Part shown: in pieces, positions 50,401 to 61,564 of the stretch
Layout: each line of letters opens with the position of its first letter
Numbering within the stretch: the stretch's first letter is position 1
Source of the DNA: Enoplolaimus lenunculus
Taxonomy: Eukaryota; Nematoda; Enoplea; Enoplida; Thoracostomopsidae
Direction: 5' to 3'
Assembly: GCA_030248215.1 (NCBI GenBank)
Contig: JASANG010000668.1
Span: 1 to 64,000, forward strand
DNA: 64,000 nucleotides
Notes under the pieces: model-generated
The model's database searches: none
The model's input: the letters and a program-made list of their open reading frames with translations, nothing else
Told to the model about the DNA's origin: nothing
Program-made: the position numbers and the translations under genes

Positions 50401-51533
50401 CAAGTTATTGTGCAGGTTGTATACGTGCAGCCCTTCTTGGTTATAGAGTTTCGCCGACCAAATTTGTTCGCATTCTCCAGCTAAATAGTGCAATGACACT
50501 TGGTCGTTATTCTTCTTGTTTACGTTTTCCTAATTTCTATTGGTTTGTTTCTGGAGTATAGCTACTTATTGCTTCCCGTATTTAAGCTGTTTGTTGTAGA
50601 GTACAATATTGAGCTTTGTGACCAGTATTTTAGCATTTTTGTTCGGCTTTTTCCTGTGCATAAACTTACAGCTTTAAACCAGGGTTCAACTGGATATAAA
50701 AATACGGGGGGTGAAGCCGGATAGTTCAATATCCGGATTTGACAGTTGCTGGAGCCATTGATGTACATAGTTGGACAAAATTTTTAACTATATTACACTG
50801 ATTTAGTAGTACTTGCTATAATATGTTGTAATATTGTTTTCACTAGAGTCTTGCGTAATTAAGTGAGCTTTTTGATGTGTTTGTTTTGGCATTTTGAGCG
50901 CAAAGTTCACAGCGAAACATTTCGATTTTGGTCATAAATAATGTTGGTATAATACATAGTTATGTTATACTTTTCAGCAATAAATTGCCGGCATTCTAAA
51001 ATGCCGGCGTTCGATGTCCTGGTGAATTCTATCAACTAACTATTTTTTCAGGTCATGTTATATTTTATTTTGTAATAGCATAAAACAAATTGGGTACTAG
51101 GTTTGTTATAAATCAAAATACGTTAACTATGTCGGCACATTTGGGTTTTTCTTGCTTTTCAATATGTGTGGCACGCATAAAAAAATTTATATCAAAGATA
51201 ATAATATAAGCACAAAATTTATTTTAATTTGGTAGAAATTATTTTAAAATATGTGCTATTACAGCCGCGATACTGTGCTATAGAAATTTTTGGGAAAGAT
51301 AACGGCCGTATTTATTTAGCATATTTCAAAACATGTGTTTATGACGAAGTATTATGCAGTATATTTTTCTGTACTGAAATTAGAACTAAATATATTCTAC
51401 GTAAGTTTTAGATGCTGAAGAGACTGAGCTGAGCAAATTGAAATCGATAGCAATAGACGATGCGACTGATGCCACGGCACAAGATAAAACTCTTACAACA
51501 CATGCATCGCCACAAGCGACTGTGACTCAGTAA
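32438..51533 (+). CDS. lgl: Lethal(2) giant larvae homologue (LLGL cell-polarity WD40 protein), 26 exons
   Basis: Exons: 32438-32536, 35619-35716, 36409-36490, 36781-36902, 37219-37395, 37829-37901, 38259-38370, 38932-39088, 39904-40094, 40619-40842, 41250-41317, 41487-41634, 41818-41970, 42579-42757, 42944-43035, 43793-44012, 44319-44408, 44700-44956, 45366-45690, 46751-47096, 47458-47566, 48458-48581, 48869-49078, 49263-49448, 49914-50110, 51412-51533; about 1386 aa. Landmarks: MIKFLRSK start, QHGFPSKPSCMAYDP, IYGAPGVEF, LLIGYNRGLIVVWD, GGMPRASFGDRH, PYLHSVHASSIT, GHEDGTVKFWDAS, WPPFRKAGVFDPYTDDPRF, GTAHGFGLFDYKR, LAKEIQLRHRAPV, VIASEEQLKMFHLP. RFKSFKKSLRDSFRSRRRR (about residues 681-699) is the aPKC phosphorylation and membrane-binding module with three conserved serines (about 684, 688, 692). 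This marks Lgl rather than tomosyn. Lgl restricts aPKC/Par-6 to one cortical domain. Low-complexity Ser/Gly/Glu inserts lie in exons 16-20 and 24-26. The first ATG (good AxxATGG context) is used; Met4 matches the fly start. Confidence 0.95.
32566..32826 (+). mobile_element. tRNA-derived SINE, copy 2 (lgl intron 1)
   Basis: Same head (GTGAGACATGCTTGTCCTGG), tRNA-like core at about 32691-32766 (CGGGCTACTTGGCACAGTGG, anticodon arm TCTGC-CTGACAC-GCAGG, acceptor closing at CCCGC) and tail (CCTAGACTGACA). The anticodon would be GAC (Val), but the T arm is degenerate. Starts 30 bp after lgl exon 1. Confidence 0.65.
33015..33719. mobile_element. hAT-like element with GAGACTTGAGAC ends, 705 bp, in lgl intron 1
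   Basis: The 8-bp duplication GTAATGAC is present at 33007-33014 and 33720-33727. The left end is CAGGGATGTCAAGTTC followed by GAGACTGAGACTTGAGAC; the right end is rich in GAGACT/AGTCTC words. It is related in style to the GGTCTCGG family but has a different interior. It is AT-rich with no transposase. Confidence 0.75.
34968..35344. mobile_element. hAT MITE, GGAATCGG subfamily, inverted copy in lgl intron 1
   Basis: Interior matches the 19346-19702 element in reverse orientation (GCCAACAGACACC, TTAACTTATCAATAATTGATTG) and ends CCGCTTTGCACCCT. The outer left boundary is uncertain and no target duplication was found. Confidence 0.65.
35752..36020. mobile_element. Degenerate GGAATCGG-subfamily hAT MITE in lgl intron 2
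   Basis: Begins AGTGTGCAACCGGAATTCCG and ends near CTGTTTCGCTTTACGCC. The centre is a shortened, diverged version of the 34968-35344 element. Confidence 0.5.
38421..38721. mobile_element. MITE with AAGCCCTATTCACACGTG ends, 301 bp, lgl intron 7
   Basis: Inverted ends AAGCCCTATTCACACGTGCA, flanked by TA. The interior is rich in TTGCA/TGCAA words. Non-coding. Immediately downstream, TAGTGTTTGTAAGTGTATCT is tandemly duplicated. Confidence 0.75.
39245..39648. mobile_element. Diverged hAT MITE of the CCGGAA family, lgl intron 8
   Basis: The ends resemble the family (GGTTGTAACTGAAATTCC at the left, GGTTGCACCCTA at the right), with CATTTTTTCACC next to the left end as in the young copies. No certain target duplication. 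Confidence 0.65.
43071..43455. mobile_element. hAT MITE, CCGGAA family copy 4 (385 bp), lgl intron 15
   Basis: Perfect 8-bp duplication GTGCTAGG (43063-43070, 43456-43463). Same ends and interior; ORF 43141-43338 on the plus strand. The number of GGAACC words in the ends differs from the other copies. Confidence 0.92.
46080..46432. repeat. Imperfect tandem duplication in lgl intron 19
   Basis: Two copies of about 175 bp share GCTAATTTGCATAAT, GGGACTTTTT/GGGCTTTTTG, TTTGGGTGC, CTAAATAAATTGT/CTGAATAAATTGT and AACAGT...AGTTAATAGCTAATTTG. Non-coding. Confidence 0.6.
47893..48297. mobile_element. Diverged hAT MITE of the CCGGAA family, lgl intron 21
   Basis: Flanked by a perfect 8-bp duplication, GTTTTCAA (47885-47892, 48298-48305). 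The ends are CATGGTGCAACCGGAATTCC and ATTCCGATTGCACCCTT. The interior is similar to the four young copies but heavily mutated, and the ORF is broken. This is an older relative. Confidence 0.82.
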
Positions 51534-51600
51534 TAAGACAAAGAAGTTTGGTGTTGGTTGTTGATTGGTTGGTTGCTTGTTTATTTTTGTTGCTTTGTCT

Positions 51601-51606
51601 AAATAA
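51601..51606 (+). promoter_or_regulatory. Polyadenylation signal of lgl
   Basis: AATAAA lies 68 nt after the lgl stop codon, followed by a T-rich stretch (TTTTTTGTTTATTTTTTG), as expected of a cleavage and polyadenylation site. Confidence 0.6.
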
Positions 51607-52458
51607 AAACATTGCATTGCAACAATTAACATTTTTTGTTTATTTTTTGAGAAGATATATGGTCTGCACCCTAAGAATAGGCAATTGAATCTGAAATGTT
51701 ATAAGTTAGTGACGATGATGTTCGCTCAGAATGTTAAAAATTTGCCATCGAAAATTTATATATCATAAAACGTGATAAAATTTAGCGTTTAACCCTCGGT
51801 TAATCAGAAAGTTTTGAAAATGTGATATTTCGTTGAGGGTTGTAGGAGTTTCAGTGGCAGTATGCGCTAGTCAGTTAAGTTTTTAAGTTCAGACAAGGCC
51901 GTCAGCTGAAATTTTTTATTTCTCTAAAATGGTTACTATCGCCTTGACTTTTGCTTTTCGTCAATTCTGCATTCGTTCAATGTTTATCTTTTAGGATTTA
52001 AAAATTGCTTTGATTTTGCTTTTAGTAGCCAGATATTAAACATTTGTCAATTGTCAGTGTGTTGTAGGTTTTTATTCAACCATTGTTTCCAAACGAAACT
52101 TTGAAAGTCAAGTTTGTGAAAAATCCAGGTTCGCTTTTCAAAATCGGCCTGTTTAACGTTTTTCTTGTTTTGCTGCTAGGCCAAGCCAAGCCATGGTATG
52201 TATGTATTCGTAGTGTCCTTGTGTATTCTGGTTTCACTTGATGCAATATAATACTGTATGATTGCGGAATTTGAATTTTTTACCTGTTTTTTCAAACGTC
52301 AGGGCTTATTTGGTGTTCAGTTGTTATATTTATTTTGTACTTTACAACTGTAACGGTTTTGTGTATTATTGTTGCGTTATTTAATGTATATCATTAACAA
52401 TCGTGTTTATGCTTAGGTTTAAGTAACTTTGAACGATTACAGTTCTATAATATATTGT
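51607..52458. other. Downstream of lgl, nothing recognised
   Basis: AT-rich, T-runs, no ORF above 60 codons with recognisable content. Confidence 0.45.
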
Positions 52459-52879
52459 CAGGCACGGGCGGTCACGGTTTAAAACGGGACCGAGACCTAA
52501 ATCTGATTACTGAGACTGGCCGTGAAAAGTCTCGGTCAATTTTTTGTCTTCACCGCAAAAAATTCTAATGTTTCAAAATAAATTGTTTGTAATGCTTGTA
52601 GGTAGATTTTTTGTGTTTTTCAGAGTTTTTTGTTTTTACAGAATATGTGCTCATAATTATTGCGTAACTATAAAATGCTTCTAATTATTACGTATCTATG
52701 AAAATTCATAGATTCACAAGACAATTTTTTTATTAGATTTTACTTTAACAATACAGTGATCCGTTTGCTGAATACTCTACTTCTGGTCTCGATTCCGAAC
52801 CGCCGAGACTCAAAACCTGAAACCGACGCCTGCCAAATACCGAGACTTGCCGAGACTGAGGCCGAAACTTCCATCTCTG
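52459..52879. mobile_element. hAT-like element, GGTCTCGG family, 421 bp
   Basis: A perfect 8-bp duplication, TATATTGT, flanks it (52451-52458 and 52880-52887). The left end is CAGGCACGGGCGGTCACGG; the right end is GAAACTTCCATCTCTG. Both ends carry GAGACC/GGTCTCGG words. No coding capacity. Confidence 0.82.
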
Positions 52880-53008
52880 TATATTGTTAATGATGATGCG
52901 ACGATAGATTTTATCTGTTGCTAGCAAAAGATGCCTGGAACAAAGTTAGTATAAGTTATTAGTAAAAGTACGTAGTTGTTAACTACGTACAATACGGAAC
53001 ATGAAAAA

Positions 53009-53274
53009 CGGGGTGCAACTGGAATTCCGGTTCAGGCATTTTTTACCTTTCGGTTCCTGTAAATTTTTACCGGAGTTAAATATTCCGGAATTAAATTGTG
53101 GTCTGTTGAAATTATCTAAAATACAACAGATACAGTGAGTATCCATTTTCAACTAGAGTTATTTCACCAATGATATTGCAAAAAATGTTTTCGGTGGCGT
53201 GTATTTTTCATTTTCCGTTTCCGGTAATTTTTCAAATTACGGTTCCGGTAAGTTGCAAGTCCGGTTGCACCCTG
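53009..53274. mobile_element. Internally deleted hAT MITE of the CCGGAA family (266 bp)
   Basis: Near-perfect 8-bp duplication (ATGAAAAA / GTGAAAAA). The ends are CGGGGTGCAACTGGAATTCC and CCGGTTGCACCCTG. About 130 bp shorter than the full family unit. Confidence 0.75.
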
Positions 53275-53892
53275 GTGAAAAAATATTTCTTTGGCAGTCG
53301 TGACTACTGTGTTGTGTTCTGGGTGAACGTTTTTAAATTTGAGTGTTTCAAAAGCCAATTTTAATAATTCAGTGAAATCGAATTGAACACTAGTTCTTAG
53401 CCATAGTTTAACGTCAGTTGTAAATTTCAAATTGTTTCTAAGTTAGTATATATATTCATCGTTTAAATTAAATATTTGCAACGATGAGTGCAAAAATATA
53501 CATTTTGCTCGAAAATGTTCCGTTGAATTTGAAAATACACATAGTTTGCATATGGTCGCATATATTTGAAAATACCCTAAATTTTCTTATATAAGACGTT
53601 TAGTGGTGATTGTTGTGTGTTTTTTTTTGTTTTTATTCTTTGTTACGCTGAGATTAACTGTTGAGATACGGTTTTGCCGCTGATCAATGATATTTAATGT
53701 GTGTGTAGATGTTTGAACGGCTCTTTGATTTTTTGGACTGGCTGACTAAGTGTCGGTTGCCATACGGCCTGCGCGATCAATTTGTTCAATTATTTAATTA
53801 TGAATAATTTAGTACAACGGTATATTTGTAGATGTTTTTCATTCGGCACGTATATTAGTTTTGAGGTAATAATCAATTTTATGTCCATAAGC
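53275..53892. other. Unannotated spacer before the satellite
   Basis: AT-rich; short ORFs only. Nothing recognised. Confidence 0.45.
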
Positions 53893-56692
53893 TGATTGCT
53901 TGTATATAACTTCTAGAGGATCCGGGTGCTATACTTATACGGCACTTATACACGACCTTTCCCCGCAAGCTTAAATTTAAGTATGCCAAAATATGCTGTT
54001 GTAAGATTTTTATATTTCTTGTGTACCGTACCATGCTTCCCGATGAATAACCAGGGATGTCATGTGGTAAATGACATTGAACTAAGAAATATAGAGTCCA
54101 CGTTATTACCGTATTTCCAAAATGGGTCAGCCACCGATTGCTTGTATAACTTCTAGAGGATCCGGGTGCTATACTTATACGGCACTTATACACGACCTTT
54201 CCCCGCAAGCTTAAATTTAAGTATGCCAAAATATGCTGTTGTAAGATTTTTATATTTCTTGTGTACCGTACCATGCTTCCCGATGAATAACCAGGGATGT
54301 CATGTGGTAAATGACATTGAACTAAGAAATATAGAGTCCACGTCATTACCGTAGTTCCAAAATGGGTCAGCCACCGATTGCTTGTATAACTTCTAGAGGA
54401 TCCGGGTGCTATACTTATACGACACTTATACACCTTTCCCCGCAAACTTAAATTTAAGTATGCCAAAATATCCTGTTGTAAGATTTTTATATTTCTTGTG
54501 TACCATACGTGCTTCCCGATGAATAACCAGGGATGTCATGTGGTAAATGACATTGAACTAAGAAATATAGAGTCCACGTCATTACCGTAGTTCCAAAATG
54601 GGTCAGCCACCGATTGCTTGTATAACTTCTAGAGGATCCGGGTGCTATACTTATACGGCACTTATACACGACCTTTCCCCGCAAGCTTAAATTTAAGTAT
54701 GCCAAAATATGCTGTTGTAAGATTTTTATATTTCTTGTGTACCGTACCATGCTTCCCGATGAATAACCAGGGATGTCATGTGGTAAATGACATTGAACTA
54801 AGAAATATAGAGTCCACGTTATTACCGTATTTCCAAAATGGGTCAGCCACCGATTGCTTGTATAACTTCTAGAGGATCCGGGTGCTATACTTATACGACA
54901 CTTATACACCTTTCCCCGCAAACTTAAATTTAAGTATGCCAAAATATCCTGTTGTAAGATTTTTATATTTCTTGTGTACCATACGTGCTTCCCGATGAAT
55001 AACCAGGGATGTCATGTGGTAAATGACATTGAACTAAGAAATATAGAGTCCACGTCATTACCGTAGTTCCAAAATGGGTCAGCCACCGATTGCTTGTATA
55101 ACTTCTAGAGGATCCGGGTGCTATACTTATACGACACTTATACACCTTTCCCCGCAAACTTAAATTTAAGTATGCCAAAATATCCTGTTGTAAGATTTTT
55201 ATATTTCTTGTGTACCATACGTGCTTCCCGATGAATAACCAGGGATGTCATGTGGTAAATGACATTGAACTAAGAAATATAGAGTCCACGTCATTACCGT
55301 AGTTCCAAAATGGGTCAGCCACCGATTGCTTGTATAACTTCTAGAGGATCCGGGTGCTATACTTATACGGCACTTATACACGACCTTTCCCCGCAAGCTT
55401 AAATTTAAGTATGCCAAAATATGCTGTTGTAAGATTTTTATATTTCTTGTGTACCGTACCATGCTTCCCGATGAATAACCAGGGATGTCATGTGGTAAAT
55501 GACATTGAACTAAGAAATATAGAGTCCACGTTATTACCGTATTTCCAAAATGGGTCAGCCACCGATTGCTTGTATAACTTCTAGAGGATCCGGGTGCTAT
55601 ACTTATACGACACTTATACACCTTTCCCCGCAAACTTAAATTTAAGTATGCCAAAATATGCTGTTGTAAGATTTTTATATTTCTTGTGTACCGTACCATG
55701 CTTCCCGATGAATAACCAGGGATGTCATGTGGTAAATGACATTGAACTAAGAAATATAGAGTCCACGTCATTACCGTAGTTCCAAAATGGGTCAGCCACC
55801 GATTGCTTGTATAACTTCTAGAGGATCCGGGTGCTATACTTATACGACACTTATACACCTTTCCCCGCAAACTTAAATTTAAGTATGCCAAAATATGCTG
55901 TTGTAAGATTTTTATATTTCTTGTGTACCGTACCATGCTTCCCGATGAATAACCAGGGATGTCATGTGGTAAATGACATTGAACTAAGAAATATAGAGTC
56001 CACGTCATTACCGTAGTTCCAAAATGGGTCAGCCACCGATTGCTTGTATAACTTCTAGAGGATCCGGGTGCTATACTTATACGACACTTATACACCTTTC
56101 CCCGCAAGCTTAAATTTAAGTATGCCAAAATATGCTGTTGTAAGATTTTTATATTTCTTGTGTACCGTACCATGCTTCCCGATGAATAACCAGGGATGTC
56201 ATGTGGTAAATGACATTGAACTAAGAAATATAGAGTCCACGTCATTACCGTAGTTCCAAAATGGGTCAGCCACCGATTGCTTGTATAACTTCTAGAGGAT
56301 CCGGGTGCTATACTTATACGACACTTATACACCTTTCCCCGCAAACTTAAATTTAAGTATGCCAAAATATCCTGTTGTAAGATTTTTATATTTCTTGTGT
56401 ACCATACGTGCTTCCCGATGAATAACCAGGGATGTCATGTGGTAAATGACATTGAACTAAGAAATATAGAGTCCACGTCATTACCGTAGTTCCAAAATGG
56501 GTCAGCCACCGATTGCTTGTATAACTTCTAGAGGATCCGGGTGCTATACTTATACGGCACTTATACACGACCTTTCCCCGCAAGCTTAAATTTAAGTATG
56601 CCAAAATATCCTGTTGTAAGATTTTTATATTTCTTGTGTACCGTACCTAGAGTCCACGTCATTACCGTATTTCCAAAATGGGTCAGCCACCG
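53893..56692. repeat. Satellite array: 12 units of 236-243 bp
   Basis: Units start at 53893, 54136, 54376, 54612, 54852, 55088, 55324, 55564, 55801, 56038, 56275 and 56512 (GATTGCTTGTATAACTTCTA). The last one has an internal deletion. At least three unit types (240, 236, 237 bp), differing by CGGCACTT/CGACACTT and ATGCTG/ATCCTG, are interspersed. Long ORFs occur on both strands because 237 and 240 are multiples of three. No splice context or known protein is seen, so I call it satellite DNA. Confidence 0.92.
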
Positions 56693-57659
56693 GACTCTGT
56701 TTTTCACGCACAGCTATAGCCCATCTTAAGAAGACAGTTGGAAACTCTGTAACGTGAATTATAATGATGTAAAACATTCCTATAGCATTATGACAAAGTA
56801 AAACATTCCCGTACGAGATGTACAGTGACTCTTGATAACCAACTCAGCTTATCGCGGGCAATAACCGAGATGTAGAACACCCTTATGAATAAATTTGCTT
56901 ACGTAACATTCTCATACTAAAGCGTATGTATTGACAATTGTTAATCCCGCAGTGCGGCAGGGATCCTCGGGTCGCTGCCAGTTTTAAACTGATCCCTGCC
57001 CCGCATCTCGTGGAGCTCACCGTTAAACAATCAGAACTTATAAAATTTAACCAATAACTATAATTTTAGTCGTTTTATTTCATTTTAAAGTAAACTTTTA
57101 AATTTTTATTTCCGACTAAAGTTTGCAAATTTATGTGTATATTCTACGTACGGCCTAACCATTTTTCCTGCAATAAGTTGCAATTTTTTAAAAAATTCTG
57201 CTAGTTTATATTAACATATATTGCTTTTTGGTTTGTAAATTTGACGAAGTTGTGTTTGTGAACGCGTTGATTGTAAAATTTTTCTTCAGTGTTCGGTTAA
57301 ATACTGCATTGAGATTTTGAGAGTCAGATTGCTTGATTGTTAAAGGTGCAAACTGAACCAGGGTAACGTGTTGTTTCTTCTTCTTCATAGTTCATATAAC
57401 GTATATTTTTGGCGTATGTATGTATATTTTATACGTTGATTTGATTTTAATTCTCTGTTGCCTATGCGTTTGATTTATTTGTTGGCTGCTATGCTGTATC
57501 GTATTGTAACAAAATAGTGTCTTTACCATTGTTATTTGTAATGGGATTCATGGTGAATGTTTTAAATATTACACTGCTGTTTGTTGCGTATGTGCCCTTT
57601 AAGCTTTTGGTGTTATGCTTGTTGATATTTGTTTAATTCCCCCCCCGCAAAAATGCCTC
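56693..57659. other. Unannotated spacer after the satellite
   Basis: AT-rich, with a GC-richer patch at 56946-57015. GCAGGGATCC and GGATCCCTGC words there could form a local hairpin. No gene. Confidence 0.4.
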
Positions 57660-58395
57660 TGTAAGTCAGTTGACTTAGGGTCAGGCTTAAACTTAGGTAA
57701 ATAACCCTTAAGTACGACTTAGTACTCTCTAAAACTTAAACTTAAATTATAGCTTATGTAAACTTGAATATTAGCTTTAGTAAAACTTAAATGGCTGGAC
57801 GGACTAACTAAACTAGAATTTTGAGTTTTACTTAAACTAACAAGTTTTTAAGTTTAACATGAGTTTAAGTAAACTTATTTTTAGTTTAAGTAATGGGTGC
57901 GGCTCAAAAATTACGTGTATCTAAGAGTTTGTTAAGTTTAGCTTACACGGAAAATATGTAACATTTGCAATGAGTTTAAGCGTAAACCTACCTGTTGGTT
58001 TAGTTAATCTACAAAGTAAATTTAATACTGCTGGATTATATTAAGCTTAAATCAAGTTACTTTAAGCTTTTAGAGAGTACTTAAGGACGTATTAAGTAAT
58101 TACATACTTAACCATTTTGTCGTTTTTAAAACCGTACATAAATAAAGCAAATCCTTAAGTGGCTGACTAAATTAGATGTATTACAGATTAACAGTTCAGG
58201 CATATTAACTTTGGTCTAGCTGAAATTGAAGAGTTGTGGTGCTTCCTTAGTATAAAGCAAAATTATTGCTTTGTTGTTAAGACCGTGGCACAATATTTGG
58301 CGTTTTTTTTGTTTTTGTCAAGAAAGTTAAGTATCTAACTTAAGTCGCCGACTTAATTTATTAAGTATAGCTTAAGTAAATTCTTAAGCAAGATA
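57660..58395. repeat. AACTTAAG-rich palindromic element
   Basis: About 730 bp dominated by CTTAAA/TTTAAG words on both strands. Inner inverted ends: AGTACTCTCTAAAACTTAAA at 57721 and TTTAAGCTTTTAGAGAGTAC ending 58080. GTAAGTCAGTTGACTTAGGG and CTTAAGTCGCCGACTTAATT may be outer ends. Non-coding; probably a foldback MITE. Confidence 0.65.
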
Positions 58396-59743
58396 TCAGA
58401 AATATACAGCTAGTCTTGCAGAACTTTCGCCTTCTGTCAAATTAACTCAAGAATGGGGAAAGCAAACAAATCTCTGTTTTTGTTTTATTAAATCGTAATT
58501 ATTTCGCTGTCTTAATTAGGTTGGACTAACCACCTATTAATTTGTTTTTGGCTTTTATACACTGAAATCATTGTTTTAGCTGCTTTTCGAACTTTGTTTT
58601 TGGCTTCTCGTCTTTCTCTTTTAAGTTAGCGATTGAAAATCGTATATTTTCGCGCCGTTTCTGTGTGATGATCAAGTCGTAAAAAATTTGTTATAAAGTT
58701 CGTTCATGCGGTTCAGTTTAATAACTATTTCCGCGCATATAAAACAAAAATTGTCAAATTGCTGACGCTTAGCTTAGATAGTCGTCTTTTCCTTTTAGAA
58801 AACGTTTATCGCGGTCATGTTTTTGTTATAGAAATACATTTTATACGGCGGTATATATGCGCGGTTTCTTTATTCATATGTTGTATTTTAGATGCTGCGT
58901 TCAGCTAGCACCAATTTCAACTGAGGGATGCTATAATTGTGCCACGTTAATGAAATATGACAACGTGCTTTGACAACACTGGACATTCCGTTGATATTTT
59001 TAATTGTTGGCTGGTTTGTTTGTTTTGTTTTTGTCTGCGATTATAAAAGCGTACAACCGGAGGTGAGAAACATGCTCAGCGTATAATTAATATTTTGCCA
59101 AAAAATTTTGTGATCGACTCCAAGTCTGTAACATCAATTACTTCCAAACGCTTGTTTATGAGCACGAAGACAGGAATGGTGCTGGAATTGTTGAAATCTT
59201 TCTTGCAATACTCATCAAAATCAGAATTAAGAATCGTGTTAAAATGGCTAAACGTATTTTAGTTTAACTTGCAAAAGTTTAAATTAAGGCCATTAAAGAA
59301 AATTTGCCGTTTCATGTCATTACAGGCATAGAATCGATGTTTTAGTACTTAATTTTAAACCTTTGAGGAACGGAAAACTTGAATTGGAATTGAAGTTTGT
59401 TTTATAACCTTAATAATGTACCAGGAATACCGCGATGTTTTACAAATGTTTTGTTTTATTTATATTGGCGTTTTGTCACTGCACAGTGCACATTTGTTGC
59501 CTCAAATAAACGTCACCGTGTGCAATATTGCGAGCAAAAGAGGACAAAAAATAACATGTGGAGCTCGAGAAACAAGGAATTTGTTCAAAGTTTGGTTTCA
59601 GTGTTGATTCATAAATTCAAAAATGCTATAGAACAGCGTTTATCTCATGATAGAAATTTAATACGCTCCAATTCGAAAATATGTACGGGTCCATGTGGTG
59701 GACAGGGTTGGAACAGTGGTAAGCATATTCCTAAGCTTATAAG
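58396..59743. other. Gene-free AT-rich region
   Basis: A CCGGAGGTGAG word at 59054 hints at a MITE fragment. A 143-codon ORF (59397-59828) lacks motifs and runs into a TTAGGC MITE, so it is not called. Confidence 0.45.
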
Positions 59744-59932
59744 CGCAATGGCCAACGTTTACTTTAAGGGGCGTAACAGTAGATTAAGCGTATTCCTAAG
59801 CATAACCGTTGCAAAAATGAGTTCATAATCCTAAACAAAAAATGTATTCTAGGATCTAAACCTAGTCTTTTATAGACTCACCAGAATCCTGGGCGCGCTT
59901 TAAAGTAACATGGCCAGCGTAAGCATGACCTT
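59744..59932. mobile_element. TTAGGC-family MITE, inverted and diverged
   Basis: GGCCAACGTTTACTTTAAGGGGCG at the left, AAGTAACATGGCC at the right; the interior shows GCGTATTCCTAAGC, the complement of the family's spacer word. A 143-codon ORF that runs into it is not a gene. Confidence 0.55.
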
Positions 59933-59966
59933 ATTTCAAAGCCTGAGCAAAAAAGCAGCCTAAGGC

Positions 59967-60632
59967 TTAACCCTTTCTTACTTGAATATTTTCTATTTCC
60001 CCTGAGACCTACTTTATGCTAGGATTCGAACTCGGGTGACTGGCGTGGGAGGCGTATACCATCACCACTCAGCTAAAGGAGTTTGACGCTCGAGCCCGAG
60101 GGGGCTCTCACGTCTTGTGGTGATTTAGTACTATGTATACGTGTTGCAATTGGTAAACGCAGTGCGATATACATTATTTAACGTATATACACTGCGCTTA
60201 GTTGCCTATAGGCAACTCAATGTGAGAAGGGGTTATAGATAGTAAATTGAAAATTTTTCGCTTAAACCTTTCTCACATGAATATTTTCTATTTCCCCTAG
60301 TTGCCTATAGGCAACTCAATGTGAGAAGGGGTTATAGATAGTAAATTGAAAAATTTTCGCTTAAACCTTTCTCACATGAATATTTTCTATTTCCCCTGAG
60401 ACCTACTTTTATGCTAGGATTCGAACTCGGGTGACTGGCGTGGGAGACGTATACCATCACCACTCAGCTATAGGAGCTTGACGCTCAAGCCCGAGGGGGC
60501 TCTCACGTCTTGTGGTGATTTAGTACTATGTATACGTGCTGCAATTGGTAAACACAGTGCGATATACATTATATAACGTATATACACTGCGCTTAGTTGC
60601 CTATAGGCAACTCAATGTGAGATGGGATTAAT
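59967..60632. mobile_element. Array 1 of TTAA MITEs: full unit, deleted unit, full unit
   Basis: Full unit 59971-60232, 34-bp spacer, internally deleted unit about 60265-60331 (only the two ends), spacer, full unit about 60365-60628. TTAA stands at the outer ends. Unit ends CCCTTTCTCACATGAATATT and CAATGTGAGAAGGGG are short inverted repeats, resembling piggyBac-type termini (CCCTTT plus TTAA). Each unit carries AGTTGCCTATAGGCAACT. Confidence 0.8.
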
Positions 60633-60786
60633 TTGACACTATTCACAAATTGAAAATTTTGGCAATACACCCTCAAACAATTTTGGAACAATAGCTTAGG
60701 ATACTATGCCAATTTTACAAATTTGAGAAAGAAAAATTTCCAATACCGGAAAATTACGGTGAAATAATAACGGATTAAGAACCGGA

Positions 60787-61219
60787 TACTGTAGTGACCC
60801 GAATAAGAGGGTGTGGGGTTACGAGGGGGTCCCCATTTTGAGTCCCAATCAATAGGAGTCCGCATCCTATTAACAGTCCGTAAGCGAATAGAGTCCCTAA
60901 GTCCTAATTAGAGTCCATGAAGGTCAGTTATTCCTAATTGTAGTGCATAAATGATTCCAGGACCAAATAAAATTGAGTTCGAATCTTTAAGGCGTACTTA
61001 AATTTTGAAAGTACATTCGTAAGTATAACCTTGCATGATCGCGTAAGACAAATAAACGTTTGATTGAACGGATAGTTGCAGTACCGGATATATCAGTAAT
61101 GAAGGGTGGCGGGGCGTTGGTTAAAAATATGTAACAGTCCGCAACCGAATACCATGGGGGGTACCCGCTGGAGAGGCCAAATAAATATCAGTTCCTCTCT
61201 TATTCGAATCACTACAGTA
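60787..61219. mobile_element. TIR element 'TACTGTAGTGACCCGAATAAG', short copy (433 bp)
   Basis: Good inverted ends: TACTGTAGTGACCCGAATAAG and CTTATTCGAATCACTACAGTA. It interrupts a CCGG-type MITE whose ACCGGA words lie on both sides and whose right end, AATTCCAGTTGCACCCCG, is at about 61269. Confidence 0.7.
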
Positions 61220-61564
61220 GTGAAAAATACCGGATTTCCCTACCGGAACTGGAATTCCAGTTGCACCCCGAACCTTACCATTTTATTACAAAAACATTTC
61301 TGATGGGGCGTACGCCCGACCGCCCCATCTGAAACCTCTAGTACCCACCCGCCTTCTCACAAGACCGAAATAGAGTAGGCTTATATTTTAGACTAATTTT
61401 TACTTGCGGTTAGATTAAGCTTTGTTTTAGACTTGTGTTTTAGTACGCTGAGTAGGCTTAAACTTAGGAATATGTTGTGGTTTTTACATTGTTAAAGTTA
61501 TATTGGTCCAAATCTTCAGGACCCGCCTAGTCTTAATATATCGAAATATAGTGCCGATTTGGCT

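Noticed and set aside
53910-53935. TCTAGAGGATCC in the satellite resembling a cloning-vector polylinker
   Set aside because: Only about 12-14 bases match, flanking vector sequence is absent, and the word recurs in every unit as part of a genomic repeat.
55199-56365. 388-codon minus-strand ORF as a gene
   Set aside because: It is a by-product of satellite units whose length divides by three; the plus strand is also open, units of 236 bp destroy it, and no start context or splice support exists.
59397-59828. 143-codon plus-strand ORF as a gene
   Set aside because: Low-complexity composition, no motif, ends inside a TTAGGC MITE.
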